A stretch of 64,000 nucleotides of DNA from an uncultured Bacteroidota bacterium (GTDB lineage: Bacteria; Bacteroidota; Bacteroidia; Bacteroidales; GWA2-32-17): assembly GCA_903837285.1 (NCBI GenBank), contig CAILUD010000117.1, forward strand, positions 1-64,000, written 5' to 3'. The translations under genes and the position numbers were made by a program. Under the pieces are notes generated by a model. That model saw only the letters and a program-made list of their open reading frames with translations. It had not been told where the DNA came from and ran no database searches. Position 1 is the stretch's first letter, and each line of letters opens with the position of its first letter. Shown in pieces: positions 18,401 to 26,446 of this stretch.

Positions 18401-18883
18401 TTCAAAGTTCAATATTGCCACAGGAAAATTATTTTGGTTCCAAGCAACAATACCCATATTATATAAACATCTTGATGCACCTGAATTATTATCGATTACT
18501 TCGAATATTTTTAATGAATTTTTAAAATATGAATTAGCTACAGAATAATCTCGTTGATTTAATAAAACTGATCCAATATATCTCAAGGCAGTCGCGTTTA
18601 TTGTATTCTTTTTCGAATACATTTTTATGTTTTTTACACTTAAATTTGTGTCAATTACAGAAGTGTACCACCAAATAGCAGAATCACCATTAAAGTTTTT
18701 AAATAAATCCCCAATACTCACACACAATTTCATTCTAGTTGTATCTGCATCCGTTCCTTTCAATTTTGGTAAAGTTTGTAGAACTTGCTTAAGAGAATCT
18801 ATTTTTCTAAAATCCTGAGATTGCAATTTAGATACGTTACCAATTATAAAAAAAGTGCAAATAGCTATGATTACCTTATTCAT
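15434..18883 (-). CDS. Secreted TPR-CHAT protein (caspase-clan protease)
   Basis: 1149 residues. A signal peptide ([23 protein letters not shown]) leads into at least twelve tandem 40-residue TPR units of the tetratricopeptide/kinesin-light-chain style (repeating [22 protein letters not shown]), a helical linker at about 600-700, and a C-terminal CHAT domain. The His/Cys pair is intact: His972 in [10 protein letters not shown] and Cys1065 in [13 protein letters not shown], followed by the usual [26 protein letters not shown]. CHAT proteases are separase/caspase relatives; TPR-CHAT proteins in type III-E CRISPR systems and gasdermin loci are cytoplasmic, but this one is exported. It converges on the WD40-caspase operon. 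Substrate unknown. Confidence 0.92.
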   Translation of the reverse strand: [1149 protein letters not shown]

Positions 18884-18914
18884 TTTACATTATGTTAGAT
18901 AATATATAAGATTT

Positions 18915-18922
18915 CAAATATA
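18915..18922 (-). promoter_or_regulatory. Candidate -7 element for the TPR-CHAT gene
   Basis: TATATTTG on the minus strand, about 32 bases before the ATG. No good TTG is seen at the -33 distance. Confidence 0.45.
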
Positions 18923-19106
18923 GTAAATAATTGATTTATTAGATAAGTACAGAAAAAGGTAAAAACAGTTTCTTTTAAAATAGTAATACATGTTTTAAAA
19001 ACCCATATAAACCCTCTCTCACCCTCATTATTATTGTTTTTCCGGCCACACTTATTAACAAATTCCTTATTTTATTAACATTTCGACGATTATTTTACCT
19101 GAACGC

Positions 19107-19137
19107 TTGGAATATAAAGGTTGTTACTATATGTTTG
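19107..19137 (+). promoter_or_regulatory. Promoter of the HU gene
   Basis: TTG at 19107-19109, a 20-base spacer and TATGTTTG at 19130-19137. A start near 19144 gives a leader of about 34 bases. Confidence 0.65.
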
Positions 19138-19177
19138 CTTCGAAATTTATTGTTAAACCTTAAAAAAACAAACAAAA

Positions 19178-19453
19178 ATGAACAAAGCAGAATTGGTTGA
19201 CGCTATGGCAGCAGAATCAAAATTAACAAAAGCAGATTCTCAAAGAGCTATTGATGCAATTGTAAACGCTACAACAAAAGCACTTAAAAAAGGTGACAGA
19301 GTTGCGTTAGTAGGTTTTGGTTCTTTCTCAGTAGCTAAAAGAGCTGCTAGAACAGGAAGAAATCCTCAAACTGGAAAAGCAATTAAAATTGCAGCTAAAA
19401 AAGTAGCTAAATTTAAAGCTGGTACAGAATTAAAAAAATTAGTTAACAAATAG
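19178..19453 (+). CDS. hup: HU-family DNA-binding protein
   Basis: A 91-residue histone-like protein that bends and compacts DNA as a dimer. The whole family pattern is present: [20 protein letters not shown], then [22 protein letters not shown], the beta-arm signature with the conserved GRNPQTG turn, and a lysine-rich C-terminus. It has its own promoter and terminator and is therefore probably monocistronic and highly expressed. Ordinary housekeeping gene. Confidence 0.97.
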   Translation: MNKAELVDAMAAESKLTKADSQRAIDAIVNATTKALKKGDRVALVGFGSFSVAKRAARTGRNPQTGKAIKIAAKKVAKFKAGTELKKLVNK

Positions 19454-19473
19454 TCGTCAACTAAAATTAAAGA

Positions 19474-19506
19474 AAAGGTTCCTCAGTAATGTGGGACCTT
19501 TTTTTA
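19474..19506 (+). terminator. Terminator of the HU gene
   Basis: A 9-bp stem AAAGGTTCC / GGGACCTTT (one G-U pair) with a 10-base loop runs into TTTTTTT, 20 bases after the HU stop. Confidence 0.85.
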
Positions 19507-19626
19507 TGGTGTTAAGTAGTTTTTTATTTGCGTTTTTAATAATCTCTTGTTTGACTTTTTTATTTGAAAATTTATTATTCAATCTTTTTTTTATCTTTAC
19601 TTAAGTTTTATAAAAAAGTAAATAAA

Positions 19627-22002
19627 GTGAGTAAGAATAAATCAAATGTCGTGTTTTTCTTATTTTTACTGTTGTTTATTTTTATAAAACAATTTGCAAT
19701 TTCTCAGAATCTTGCCAAAACAGATAGTTTAAAGTCATTATGGTTATCTGCAAATGAAGATAGTTTAAAAATTAAACTTTTACTAGAACTGGGAGATGCA
19801 TTCGAACCGATAAACAGCGATTCTGCTGAATATTCTTTTAATAAAGCGTTAAAATTAGCAAAAAACAATTCTGATTATCTTTCAATTTGTTATAATAAAT
19901 TAGGATTGTTTTATAGCAATGCCGGTAATTATGAAATGGCAATAAATGATTTTCAGTTATCATTAAAGATATTTGAAAACAAAAATAATCAGATTGAAGT
20001 TGCAAGTTGTTATATTAATATAGGTGAAATATATATGTCTCAAGGGAATTATCCAAAATCTTTGGAGCTGTTTCAAAAAGCAGTGAAAATTCTTGAAAAA
20101 ATAATTAAATCAAATGACAAGACTACTTCTTTATTGGGAAAAAAGGGAATAGTAAGATGTTATAACGATCTTGGAGGTGTACATGCCGAAAACGGTAATT
20201 TTTCTCAAGCTACGGAATATTTTAAAAAGGCGTTAGAGGTAGAAGAACAAATAGGCGATAAGCGAATTATTGCAGGTTGCAATAATAATATTGGTAATGT
20301 ATACTATATGCAGAGTAATTACCCAAAAGCCATAGAATATTATGTAAAAGCATTAAAAATCGCAGAAGAATTACAAGACAAATCAAGTATGTCAGAAAGA
20401 TATAATAATCTAGGAGTTGTTTTTACAGAAATGCGCAAATATAAAGAGGCGATAGAGTATTATAAGAAATCATATGCCATAGATGAAGGTCTTGGTGATC
20501 AGAAAGGAATGTCGATTGTTTTAGGAAATATTTCATTATTAAAAATTCGACTTCAGAATTATCACGAGGCGATTAAATTTGCCGAAAAGAGTTTAGATAT
20601 TGCAAAAAAAATAGGTGCTCTTGATGAAGAAAAATGTGCTTATAATTACTTAGCCACAGCTTATGATAGTCTTGGAGATTATAAAAAAACCAGTCATTAT
20701 TTAAAGTTGTTTAAATTAACAACAGACAGTATTTTTAATATTGAGTCTGGAAGGCAGATAAAAGAAATGGAAGCTGTATATCAAACCGAAAAAAAACAAA
20801 AAGAAATAGAATTATTAAGCAAAGACAAAAAACTTCAAGAAGCTGAATTAAGTAAACAAGAAACACAAAAAGTAGGTTTTATAATAGGGTTTATTTTAAT
20901 GATAATATTATCATTAGTAATTTTTCGTAGTTATAATCATAAAAAGAAAGCAAACACCTTACTTACATTACAAAAAAATCAAATAGAAGAAAAAAACGAA
21001 GAATTAAATCAGCAGAACGAAGAAATTGCAGCTCAACGAGATGAAATTGAGGCGCAAAGAGATTTGGTAACAATACAGAAAGGAGAAATAGAAGAAATTC
21101 ACTCTGAGCTTACTTCCAGTATTCACTATGCAAAAAGAATTCAGAATGCAGTATTACCAAACAGAGAATTTATTGAAACACTTTTAACTGACTATTTCAT
21201 ATTGTTAAAACCAAGAAATATTGTTAGTGGCGATTTTTATTGGGTCACAATTAGAAAGAATTTTTTAATGGTTGCTTTAGCTGATTGTACAGGACATGGA
21301 GTTCCAGGTGCATTTATGAGTATGTTAGGTATTTCTTTTTTAAATGAAATAATTATTCGTCCAGATGTTAATCAGGCAAGTCAGGTTTTAGATAAATTAA
21401 GAGACTCTGTTTTAAAATCGCTTCATCAAAAGGATTTGCAAGGCGAACAAAAAGATGGAATGGATATAGCATTTGTTTGCATAAATCTCGAATCTACATT
21501 TTCTGATTCTGGAGTAGAACAATATGCAGTGCAATTTGCCGGAGCCAATAATTCGCTTTATATTGTAAAAAAATCTGAAAACGAAAAGTTAAAAGCCATA
21601 CCAACCTTCGACTCTCATTCGGAAAGCTCAGGGCAGGCAGCTCAGGATAACGGCAGGCAAGTTGAAAGTATAGCTTCTGACTTTCAACTTGATGAACTTA
21701 AAGGTGATAAAATGCCAATATCAATATATAGAAACATGCAAGGTTTTACCAATCATGATTTTACTTTAAAAAAATCTGACATTATATATTTGAGTTCAGA
21801 TGGTTATTCTGATCAATTTGGTGGTCCAAATGAGAGAAAATATCTTTCTAAAAATCTCAAAAAATTATTGCTAGATAATTGTGATAAACCAATGGCTGCG
21901 CAAAAATTAATTTTAGAGGAAACGATAGAATCTTGGATGAATAATTTTGGTAAACCCTTTGAGCAAACCGATGATATTACGGTAATGGGGATTAAAATAT
22001 AA
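19627..22002 (+). CDS. TPR-SpoIIE (PP2C-type) phosphatase
   Basis: From a GTG at 19627 (no in-frame ATG nearby; a TTG at 19564 is also open) it encodes 791 residues: a hydrophobic export or anchor segment (VVFFLFLLLFIFIKQFAIS), six or seven TPR units (about 60-365), a membrane segment (VGFIIGFILMIILSLVIF) near 420, a coiled coil rich in Q and E, and a cytoplasmic SpoIIE phosphatase with the metal-binding motifs GDFYWV, ADCTGHGVPGAFMSMLG and DDITVMGIKI. Such proteins dephosphorylate anti-anti-sigma partners, so the RsbW-like gene at 48556 is a conceivable partner. The phosphatase part contains a repeat-derived insertion at 21605-21690. Confidence 0.88.
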   Translation: MSKNKSNVVFFLFLLLFIFIKQFAISQNLAKTDSLKSLWLSANEDSLKIKLLLELGDAFEPINSDSAEYSFNKALKLAKNNSDYLSICYNKLGLFYSNAGNYEMAINDFQLSLKIFENKNNQIEVASCYINIGEIYMSQGNYPKSLELFQKAVKILEKIIKSNDKTTSLLGKKGIVRCYNDLGGVHAENGNFSQATEYFKKALEVEEQIGDKRIIAGCNNNIGNVYYMQSNYPKAIEYYVKALKIAEELQDKSSMSERYNNLGVVFTEMRKYKEAIEYYKKSYAIDEGLGDQKGMSIVLGNISLLKIRLQNYHEAIKFAEKSLDIAKKIGALDEEKCAYNYLATAYDSLGDYKKTSHYLKLFKLTTDSIFNIESGRQIKEMEAVYQTEKKQKEIELLSKDKKLQEAELSKQETQKVGFIIGFILMIILSLVIFRSYNHKKKANTLLTLQKNQIEEKNEELNQQNEEIAAQRDEIEAQRDLVTIQKGEIEEIHSELTSSIHYAKRIQNAVLPNREFIETLLTDYFILLKPRNIVSGDFYWVTIRKNFLMVALADCTGHGVPGAFMSMLGISFLNEIIIRPDVNQASQVLDKLRDSVLKSLHQKDLQGEQKDGMDIAFVCINLESTFSDSGVEQYAVQFAGANNSLYIVKKSENEKLKAIPTFDSHSESSGQAAQDNGRQVESIASDFQLDELKGDKMPISIYRNMQGFTNHDFTLKKSDIIYLSSDGYSDQFGGPNERKYLSKNLKKLLLDNCDKPMAAQKLILEETIESWMNNFGKPFEQTDDITVMGIKI
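21605..21690 (+). repeat. Palindromic repeat-like segment inside the SpoIIE coding region
   Basis: The coding sequence here changes texture: CCTTCGACTC... and AGCTCAGGGCAGGC resemble the common Bacteroidota intergenic repeat (CCTTCGACT...GCTCAGG), followed by an 11-bp perfect inverted repeat AAGTTGAAAGT / ACTTTCAACTT (21659-21669 and 21680-21690). It encodes a polar low-complexity stretch (HSESSGQAAQDNGRQ) between conserved SpoIIE strands and keeps the frame open. Confidence 0.5.
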
Positions 22003-22019
22003 TAAAAGTGTAAATATTT

Positions 22020-22838
22020 TTATAATTTTCTTGAAGCAACAAAATTTAACCCATGGAAAAAATATTCTCTCAAAAAATTATTAGATTTCCAGAGTTTTTG
22101 TTCTTTAGAAATAACCGAGTCAATTGTTAAATTTTTGTATTTTGTTGGGAAATAATACCTAATATATTTTACTGATGAATTGTTAATTAAAAGGGCTGTC
22201 CTTAAAAGTTCATTTTCCCACTTTTTAAGGCTTCTGATGTTCTCGTTTCCCATTTTAATGTTTTTCCTTAGTGTTTCATCGTAGAATTCAATAATGCGTT
22301 TATTTCCACGTTTAACAAATAATCTTGAAGTATTTATAATATTATTTCCGTTTTCTTCACATGCTATTAAAATGCCCGATGGTTTTAAGCTGTTGCTTAT
22401 TATGTTTAGTGCTTCGTTAAGTGGCTCGAGATGATGAAGAACATCCATTGTAATTACTACATCGTAGTTGTTCTTTGTTAGCGGATTGTCGAATAAGTTT
22501 TCGTAACGAAGCTCAATATTTGACATCTCGCCATATGCAGACCAGTATTTTAAGCGGGTATTTATTTGTTCAAAATAATATTCCAGAGTGCTGCCGGCTA
22601 CTTTGTATCCGTTAATTGCTAAAAATATTGCTGTAGTTCCATATCCACACCCAATATCAAAAACATTAATATTCTTGTTTTTTGGAATATTATCAATAAC
22701 ATATTGCAATCGTTGGCAGAAATAAGCCTTTCGAAAATTATAGAGTTTAGGATTATTTAAAAATCTGTAGTATCCTTTTAGATTTTCATTTATTTTTAAC
22801 TCTTCAATAAGTAAATCAAAAAAAACTTCAACTGTCAT
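22020..22838 (-). CDS. SAM-dependent methyltransferase, class I
   Basis: A 272-residue Rossmann-fold methyltransferase. Motif I is VFDIGCGYGTTAIFLAINGYKVAG (about 59-82), then the acidic end of the second strand (STLEYY), and motif IV-like NYDVVITMDVLHHLEPL. It is the last gene of the leftward operon with two Wzz-like proteins and the O-antigen ligase, and its start overlaps that ligase's stop by 4 bases. A role in modifying surface polysaccharide or its lipid carrier is inferred from this context. The acceptor cannot be read from the sequence. Confidence 0.85.
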   Translation of the reverse strand: MTVEVFFDLLIEELKINENLKGYYRFLNNPKLYNFRKAYFCQRLQYVIDNIPKNKNINVFDIGCGYGTTAIFLAINGYKVAGSTLEYYFEQINTRLKYWSAYGEMSNIELRYENLFDNPLTKNNYDVVITMDVLHHLEPLNEALNIISNSLKPSGILIACEENGNNIINTSRLFVKRGNKRIIEFYDETLRKNIKMGNENIRSLKKWENELLRTALLINNSSVKYIRYYFPTKYKNLTIDSVISKEQKLWKSNNFLREYFFHGLNFVASRKL

Positions 22839-24295
22839 TTTTTCTCCTCTTCTTTTGATTCTAATTCTTTTGCATTTTGTTTTTCTGCAATATCAAGCGC
22901 AACAATTATTGCTGTAAATCCCCAGAAAAGTGCAGAAAGCTTATCGGTATCTAAAAAATTATTTAAAATGCCGTGAACATAATAAGTTACTAATCCGATT
23001 AATACAGATAGAATAATAATTTTTGTGTTTTTGTCCTTGGTATTTCTATATAATCTCATTGCGTAGTAAATAGAAGCAATAACAACAGCTAAAAATGATA
23101 ATGAACCAAACAATCCAGATTCGGCAAGTGGTCCTAAATACTCACTGTGTGCATTTCCTAAATCACCTGAGTTAGTGCTTATTTCTGTTCTTTCGTAAGA
23201 GAATTGGTACGGTGCATATTTAAACATATATGTTCCAGGTCCCCATCCCAAAACTGGTTTTTCTCTAAACATTCTGATAGCAGAACTCCACCTGTTTAAT
23301 CTTTCTCGGTTTGATGCATCGGTAGATATATTTGTAACAGATTGAAGTTGTTCAGAGAAATTTGAAGAAGCATCTTGTCTGTTTTTTTCTAGTTTCATGT
23401 ATACTTGAGTCCAGAATAAAAGCAGGATTACAACAGAGCTTACTACTATAATAGCAAATGTTCTGAATTTTATTTTTAAAATTACCAGAAGAAACATAAC
23501 AAAAGCTACTGCTAAGCTAAGCCATGCTGCTCGTGTATATGAAAACACAAGTGCAATAATTAAAATAATTGTTACAACAAAAGCTGCAATACGCTGCCAA
23601 TAAGAATAGTTTTTAAGAAAGAGAAGTCCAATCATAACAGGTAAAATCATTGCTAAAGCAGCTGCATAAGCAGTGTGGTCGTTGTATAATGGATTAACCA
23701 TATAATTAGCTACCTCCTGGTCTAAAAAACCATAATGAGATTGCCGGGTAAGCGTATACGTAATTACAATTATTAGCGAAAAAGTATAAAACCAAAAATA
23801 TTTACCAATGTTTAGTTTATTTTTAAATAATTGTATTGCAAAAATATAAAAGCCAATAACAAACCATAAACGCGAAAGAAAGAATTTTAATGAAACTATA
23901 GTCATTGTACTTGTAAGACTTGTAAAAAACATCCAGAGTAAGTTTATGCCAATAAGAATAGTAATCGGATGATAAAATATTTTTTTGTCAAAAGTGCGAT
24001 CTATAATTAATTTAAAAATAAAAATAAGTAACACTCCAAATAAAAGAGGTTCTGTAGGCAAAAACATATTAAAATCTAAACCTGGCATTAATTCATATAA
24101 GGGCAAAGAAAGAGGAGTAAAAAAAACAATACCCAGAATAAGTTTATCTAATGAAAAAATTGCGATTAAAATTATTAATAATACAAATGGAATTAAAGAA
24201 AATAAATATCTCTCAGTTGCAATAAAATAAGCATTAAGCGCAATAAATAGCGCAGATAAACCATAAACCCATAATATGCTTTTACGTTCGGGCAA
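22835..24295 (-). CDS. O-antigen ligase / polymerase family membrane protein
   Basis: 486 residues with about twelve membrane helices and the large periplasmic loop typical of the Wzy_C/O-antigen ligase family, including the signature-like SNRERLNRWSSAIRMFREKPVLGWGPGTYMF and the following HSEYLGPLAESGLFG (conserved His-Ser-Glu). Members either polymerise O-units or ligate polysaccharide to lipid or protein; sequence alone does not decide. It is encoded between the second Wzz-like gene and the methyltransferase. A short charged C-terminal tail (ELESKEEEKK) ends in the cytoplasm. Confidence 0.88.
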   Translation of the reverse strand: MPERKSILWVYGLSALFIALNAYFIATERYLFSLIPFVLLIILIAIFSLDKLILGIVFFTPLSLPLYELMPGLDFNMFLPTEPLLFGVLLIFIFKLIIDRTFDKKIFYHPITILIGINLLWMFFTSLTSTMTIVSLKFFLSRLWFVIGFYIFAIQLFKNKLNIGKYFWFYTFSLIIVITYTLTRQSHYGFLDQEVANYMVNPLYNDHTAYAAALAMILPVMIGLLFLKNYSYWQRIAAFVVTIILIIALVFSYTRAAWLSLAVAFVMFLLVILKIKFRTFAIIVVSSVVILLLFWTQVYMKLEKNRQDASSNFSEQLQSVTNISTDASNRERLNRWSSAIRMFREKPVLGWGPGTYMFKYAPYQFSYERTEISTNSGDLGNAHSEYLGPLAESGLFGSLSFLAVVIASIYYAMRLYRNTKDKNTKIIILSVLIGLVTYYVHGILNNFLDTDKLSALFWGFTAIIVALDIAEKQNAKELESKEEEKK

Positions 24296-24297
24296 GA

Positions 24298-25221
24298 CTA
24301 TGCCTTTTTTCGTTTACTGTCAATAAGTGCTATAACAATTAGCGAGAAAATGAGCGAAGTAATTACAGTAATTGCAACTACAGCCCATCTAACAGGGTAC
24401 GATTTTTTATCGGCAGGATAAGGACTTGAAACAACCTGAGAATAAGATATTTTTTTATTGTATTCTTTTTCAGCAGTTTCTAAGGTATATTTATTAAAAA
24501 GATATTCTTTTCTAATATTAAACACCATTGAGTCTAATTTTTGGTATTCAACCCCGTGTAACTGTAATTTTTTAAAAAGTTCTTTTGCCGCATTATTTCC
24601 AGATAACTCGCCTTTTGTTGCTTCGGTAACCTGAGAGGTATAATTCATAATACCATATGTCTGGCGAATATTACTTAATAATTTTTCAAGACTATCAAGT
24701 TCTTTAATTTTAATATTAAACTGATTTGTAGATATAGTAATTACCTCCAGTTGTTTTTTTCTATGCATTTCTGCAGTTTTATTATCGTAAAAAGTAATTA
24801 AACTATCAACCATATTGCTTGCCGTTTTTGGATCTGTATCCAAAACTTTTATTTCTATAGATTCAAATTCAGTTTTGCTAATGCTAACATTATCGCTGTA
24901 TTCTCCTAAAAAATAAGTGTAAAATTGAGGGTCTTTTTTATCTAGCTTATAATGATTTGCAAGGTTAAATGCAGCCAACATTTTTTCTTTAATATCGTTT
25001 GAATTAAATACCTGTAACATTTGTTCGGATGTAGATTCTTTTGAATATGCATAAATGTTAACAGGGTATACAATTGCTGTTGACTTATATTTAGGTACCA
25101 TAACAATTGGCGACGAAATAAATACACCAATTGCGGAAGAAATGATAGTAATTAATATCAAATGTATTTTCCATCTGTTAATCATATCAATTATGCTTTT
25201 GTTTTTGAAGAATGCTTCCAT
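24298..25221 (-). CDS. Wzz-like chain-length/polysaccharide export protein (2)
   Basis: The chosen start MEAFFKNKSIIDMINRW gives 307 residues with a membrane helix near 22-42, a coiled-coil periplasmic part (about 120-240), a proline-containing PYPADKKSYPVRW just before the second helix near 280-300, and a basic tail. This is the Wzz layout that controls polysaccharide chain length. The open frame continues 55 codons upstream into the preceding gene, which is unlikely to be translated. It follows a close relative in the operon, so the two may form mixed oligomers. Confidence 0.85.
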   Translation of the reverse strand: MEAFFKNKSIIDMINRWKIHLILITIISSAIGVFISSPIVMVPKYKSTAIVYPVNIYAYSKESTSEQMLQVFNSNDIKEKMLAAFNLANHYKLDKKDPQFYTYFLGEYSDNVSISKTEFESIEIKVLDTDPKTASNMVDSLITFYDNKTAEMHRKKQLEVITISTNQFNIKIKELDSLEKLLSNIRQTYGIMNYTSQVTEATKGELSGNNAAKELFKKLQLHGVEYQKLDSMVFNIRKEYLFNKYTLETAEKEYNKKISYSQVVSSPYPADKKSYPVRWAVVAITVITSLIFSLIVIALIDSKRKKA

Positions 25222-25283
25222 ATTATCGTAATTAAATAATATTATTTCCTTTTCGAGTAAGTTAATTTTTTTTATACTAAATT

Positions 25284-26300
25284 TTAATGGGATGAATGTC
25301 GTTTTTTTTTTAATAACTCTGCAAATGCTAGAATCATAAGTCCGAAGAAAAGTGCAGATAAAACACCCGAAAAAACTATCATCCACCTAATAGGATAATA
25401 TTCTTTTTCTGGAACCTCGGCCCGACTAACTACAAATTTATGCGGTATATTTTGTTCTGCATCAATTTTTGCTTCTGCTAATTTTTGTTTTAATTGACTA
25501 AGGCGCAAGTTTTCATTTGTAACCATTTCGTTAAAATTCTGATATGCACCTCCGTATTTTGCAAGAATTTTGAACTTTTCTTCAAGATCACGAATACCTT
25601 CTTTATTGCCTTTTGCAATTGCAATAGCATAAGCGTCGCTAAAAACTTCAGATTGCGCTTCGTAGTTAAAAATTCCAAGTTCTCTTAATTTTGTTAACGA
25701 ATCTTGAATAAAATCAAGATAATTACTAGCGCTTAAATATTCCTTTTCTACTAATGAATATGCTTTAAAAGCACGTTCGTGCTGCATATTATTTATTGTA
25801 CTATCTGCAAAATCAGCTATGTCGTTTGCTATGTTTGCACAAGTAATAGGGTCTTTGTCAAAAACTTCTATTTCTATGGATAAAAATTCTGTTTTTCTAA
25901 ATGAAACATTGTTTTCGAATCTTTTTCGAAGCTGTGTGTAAGGATAATTAGAGGCGGTATCAATTTTATAATGTTTAAAAAGATCGTATTTAGCAGTAAT
26001 TTTTTTTCTAATTTCATCTGAATAAAGAACTTGTAAAAACTGCTCCACTTCTTCGGAGGTTCCAAAATTTAGTAATCCTTTTGTTTGTTGATTATCTGAA
26101 AGCAGCGATTTTGATACAGATTCTGAAGTTGCCGGAAATAAAACTACTGTTGCCCTAAATTTTGATGGTAAAATAAATGCTATAATTAGAGAAACAATAA
26201 ATGCAGCTATTGCAATTATAATTAATGGTTTAAGATTACGTAAAATAAATTCGTAAATCTTAAGAGAGTTAAAACCGTTTTGTTCTATGGGCTGATTCAA
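25284..26300 (-). CDS. Wzz-like chain-length/polysaccharide export protein (1)
   Basis: 338 residues from a TTG codon (no ATG nearby fits): MNQPIEQNGF, a membrane helix at about 31-50 (KPLIIIAIAAFIVSLIIAFIL), a periplasmic coiled-coil region, the conserved proline segment RAEVPEKEYYPIRW, and a second helix near 305-325. It is the first gene of the leftward polysaccharide operon and has a TAATTTTG promoter element close upstream. The C-terminal tail KKKRHSSH is cytoplasmic. No tyrosine-kinase domain is attached, so it is not a Wzc-type kinase. Confidence 0.87.
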   Translation of the reverse strand: MNQPIEQNGFNSLKIYEFILRNLKPLIIIAIAAFIVSLIIAFILPSKFRATVVLFPATSESVSKSLLSDNQQTKGLLNFGTSEEVEQFLQVLYSDEIRKKITAKYDLFKHYKIDTASNYPYTQLRKRFENNVSFRKTEFLSIEIEVFDKDPITCANIANDIADFADSTINNMQHERAFKAYSLVEKEYLSASNYLDFIQDSLTKLRELGIFNYEAQSEVFSDAYAIAIAKGNKEGIRDLEEKFKILAKYGGAYQNFNEMVTNENLRLSQLKQKLAEAKIDAEQNIPHKFVVSRAEVPEKEYYPIRWMIVFSGVLSALFFGLMILAFAELLKKKRHSSH

Positions 26301-26318
26301 TTTTTAAATAATTTCGGT

Positions 26319-26326
26319 CAAAATTA
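26319..26326 (-). promoter_or_regulatory. Candidate -7 element of the polysaccharide operon
   Basis: TAATTTTG on the minus strand, 18 bases before the TTG start of the first Wzz-like gene; no clear -33 TTG. Confidence 0.45.
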
Positions 26327-26417
26327 TAATAATTAACCGTAATTTAAAAACATTAGGTTAAACAACCTTTTATTAAAGAGTTTAGTCTATTTTTTAATAA
26401 AAACCCACTTATTTTTT

Positions 26418-26425
26418 TACTTTTG
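26418..26425 (+). promoter_or_regulatory. Candidate -7 element of the flippase gene
   Basis: TACTTTTG matches TAnnTTTG. It includes the TTG at 26423 where a longer frame could start, so it favours the GTG at 26447 as the real start with a leader of about 15 bases. Confidence 0.5.
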
Positions 26426-26446
26426 CCATCCTTTTATAAGTATAAA

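Noticed and set aside
17100-18600. DNA-level tandem repeats of about 120 bases
   Set aside because: These are explained by the 40-residue TPR units of the CHAT protein.
25222-25386. N-terminal extension of the second Wzz-like protein
   Set aside because: It runs into the preceding gene, whose stop is at 25284; MEAFFKNKS is a natural start.
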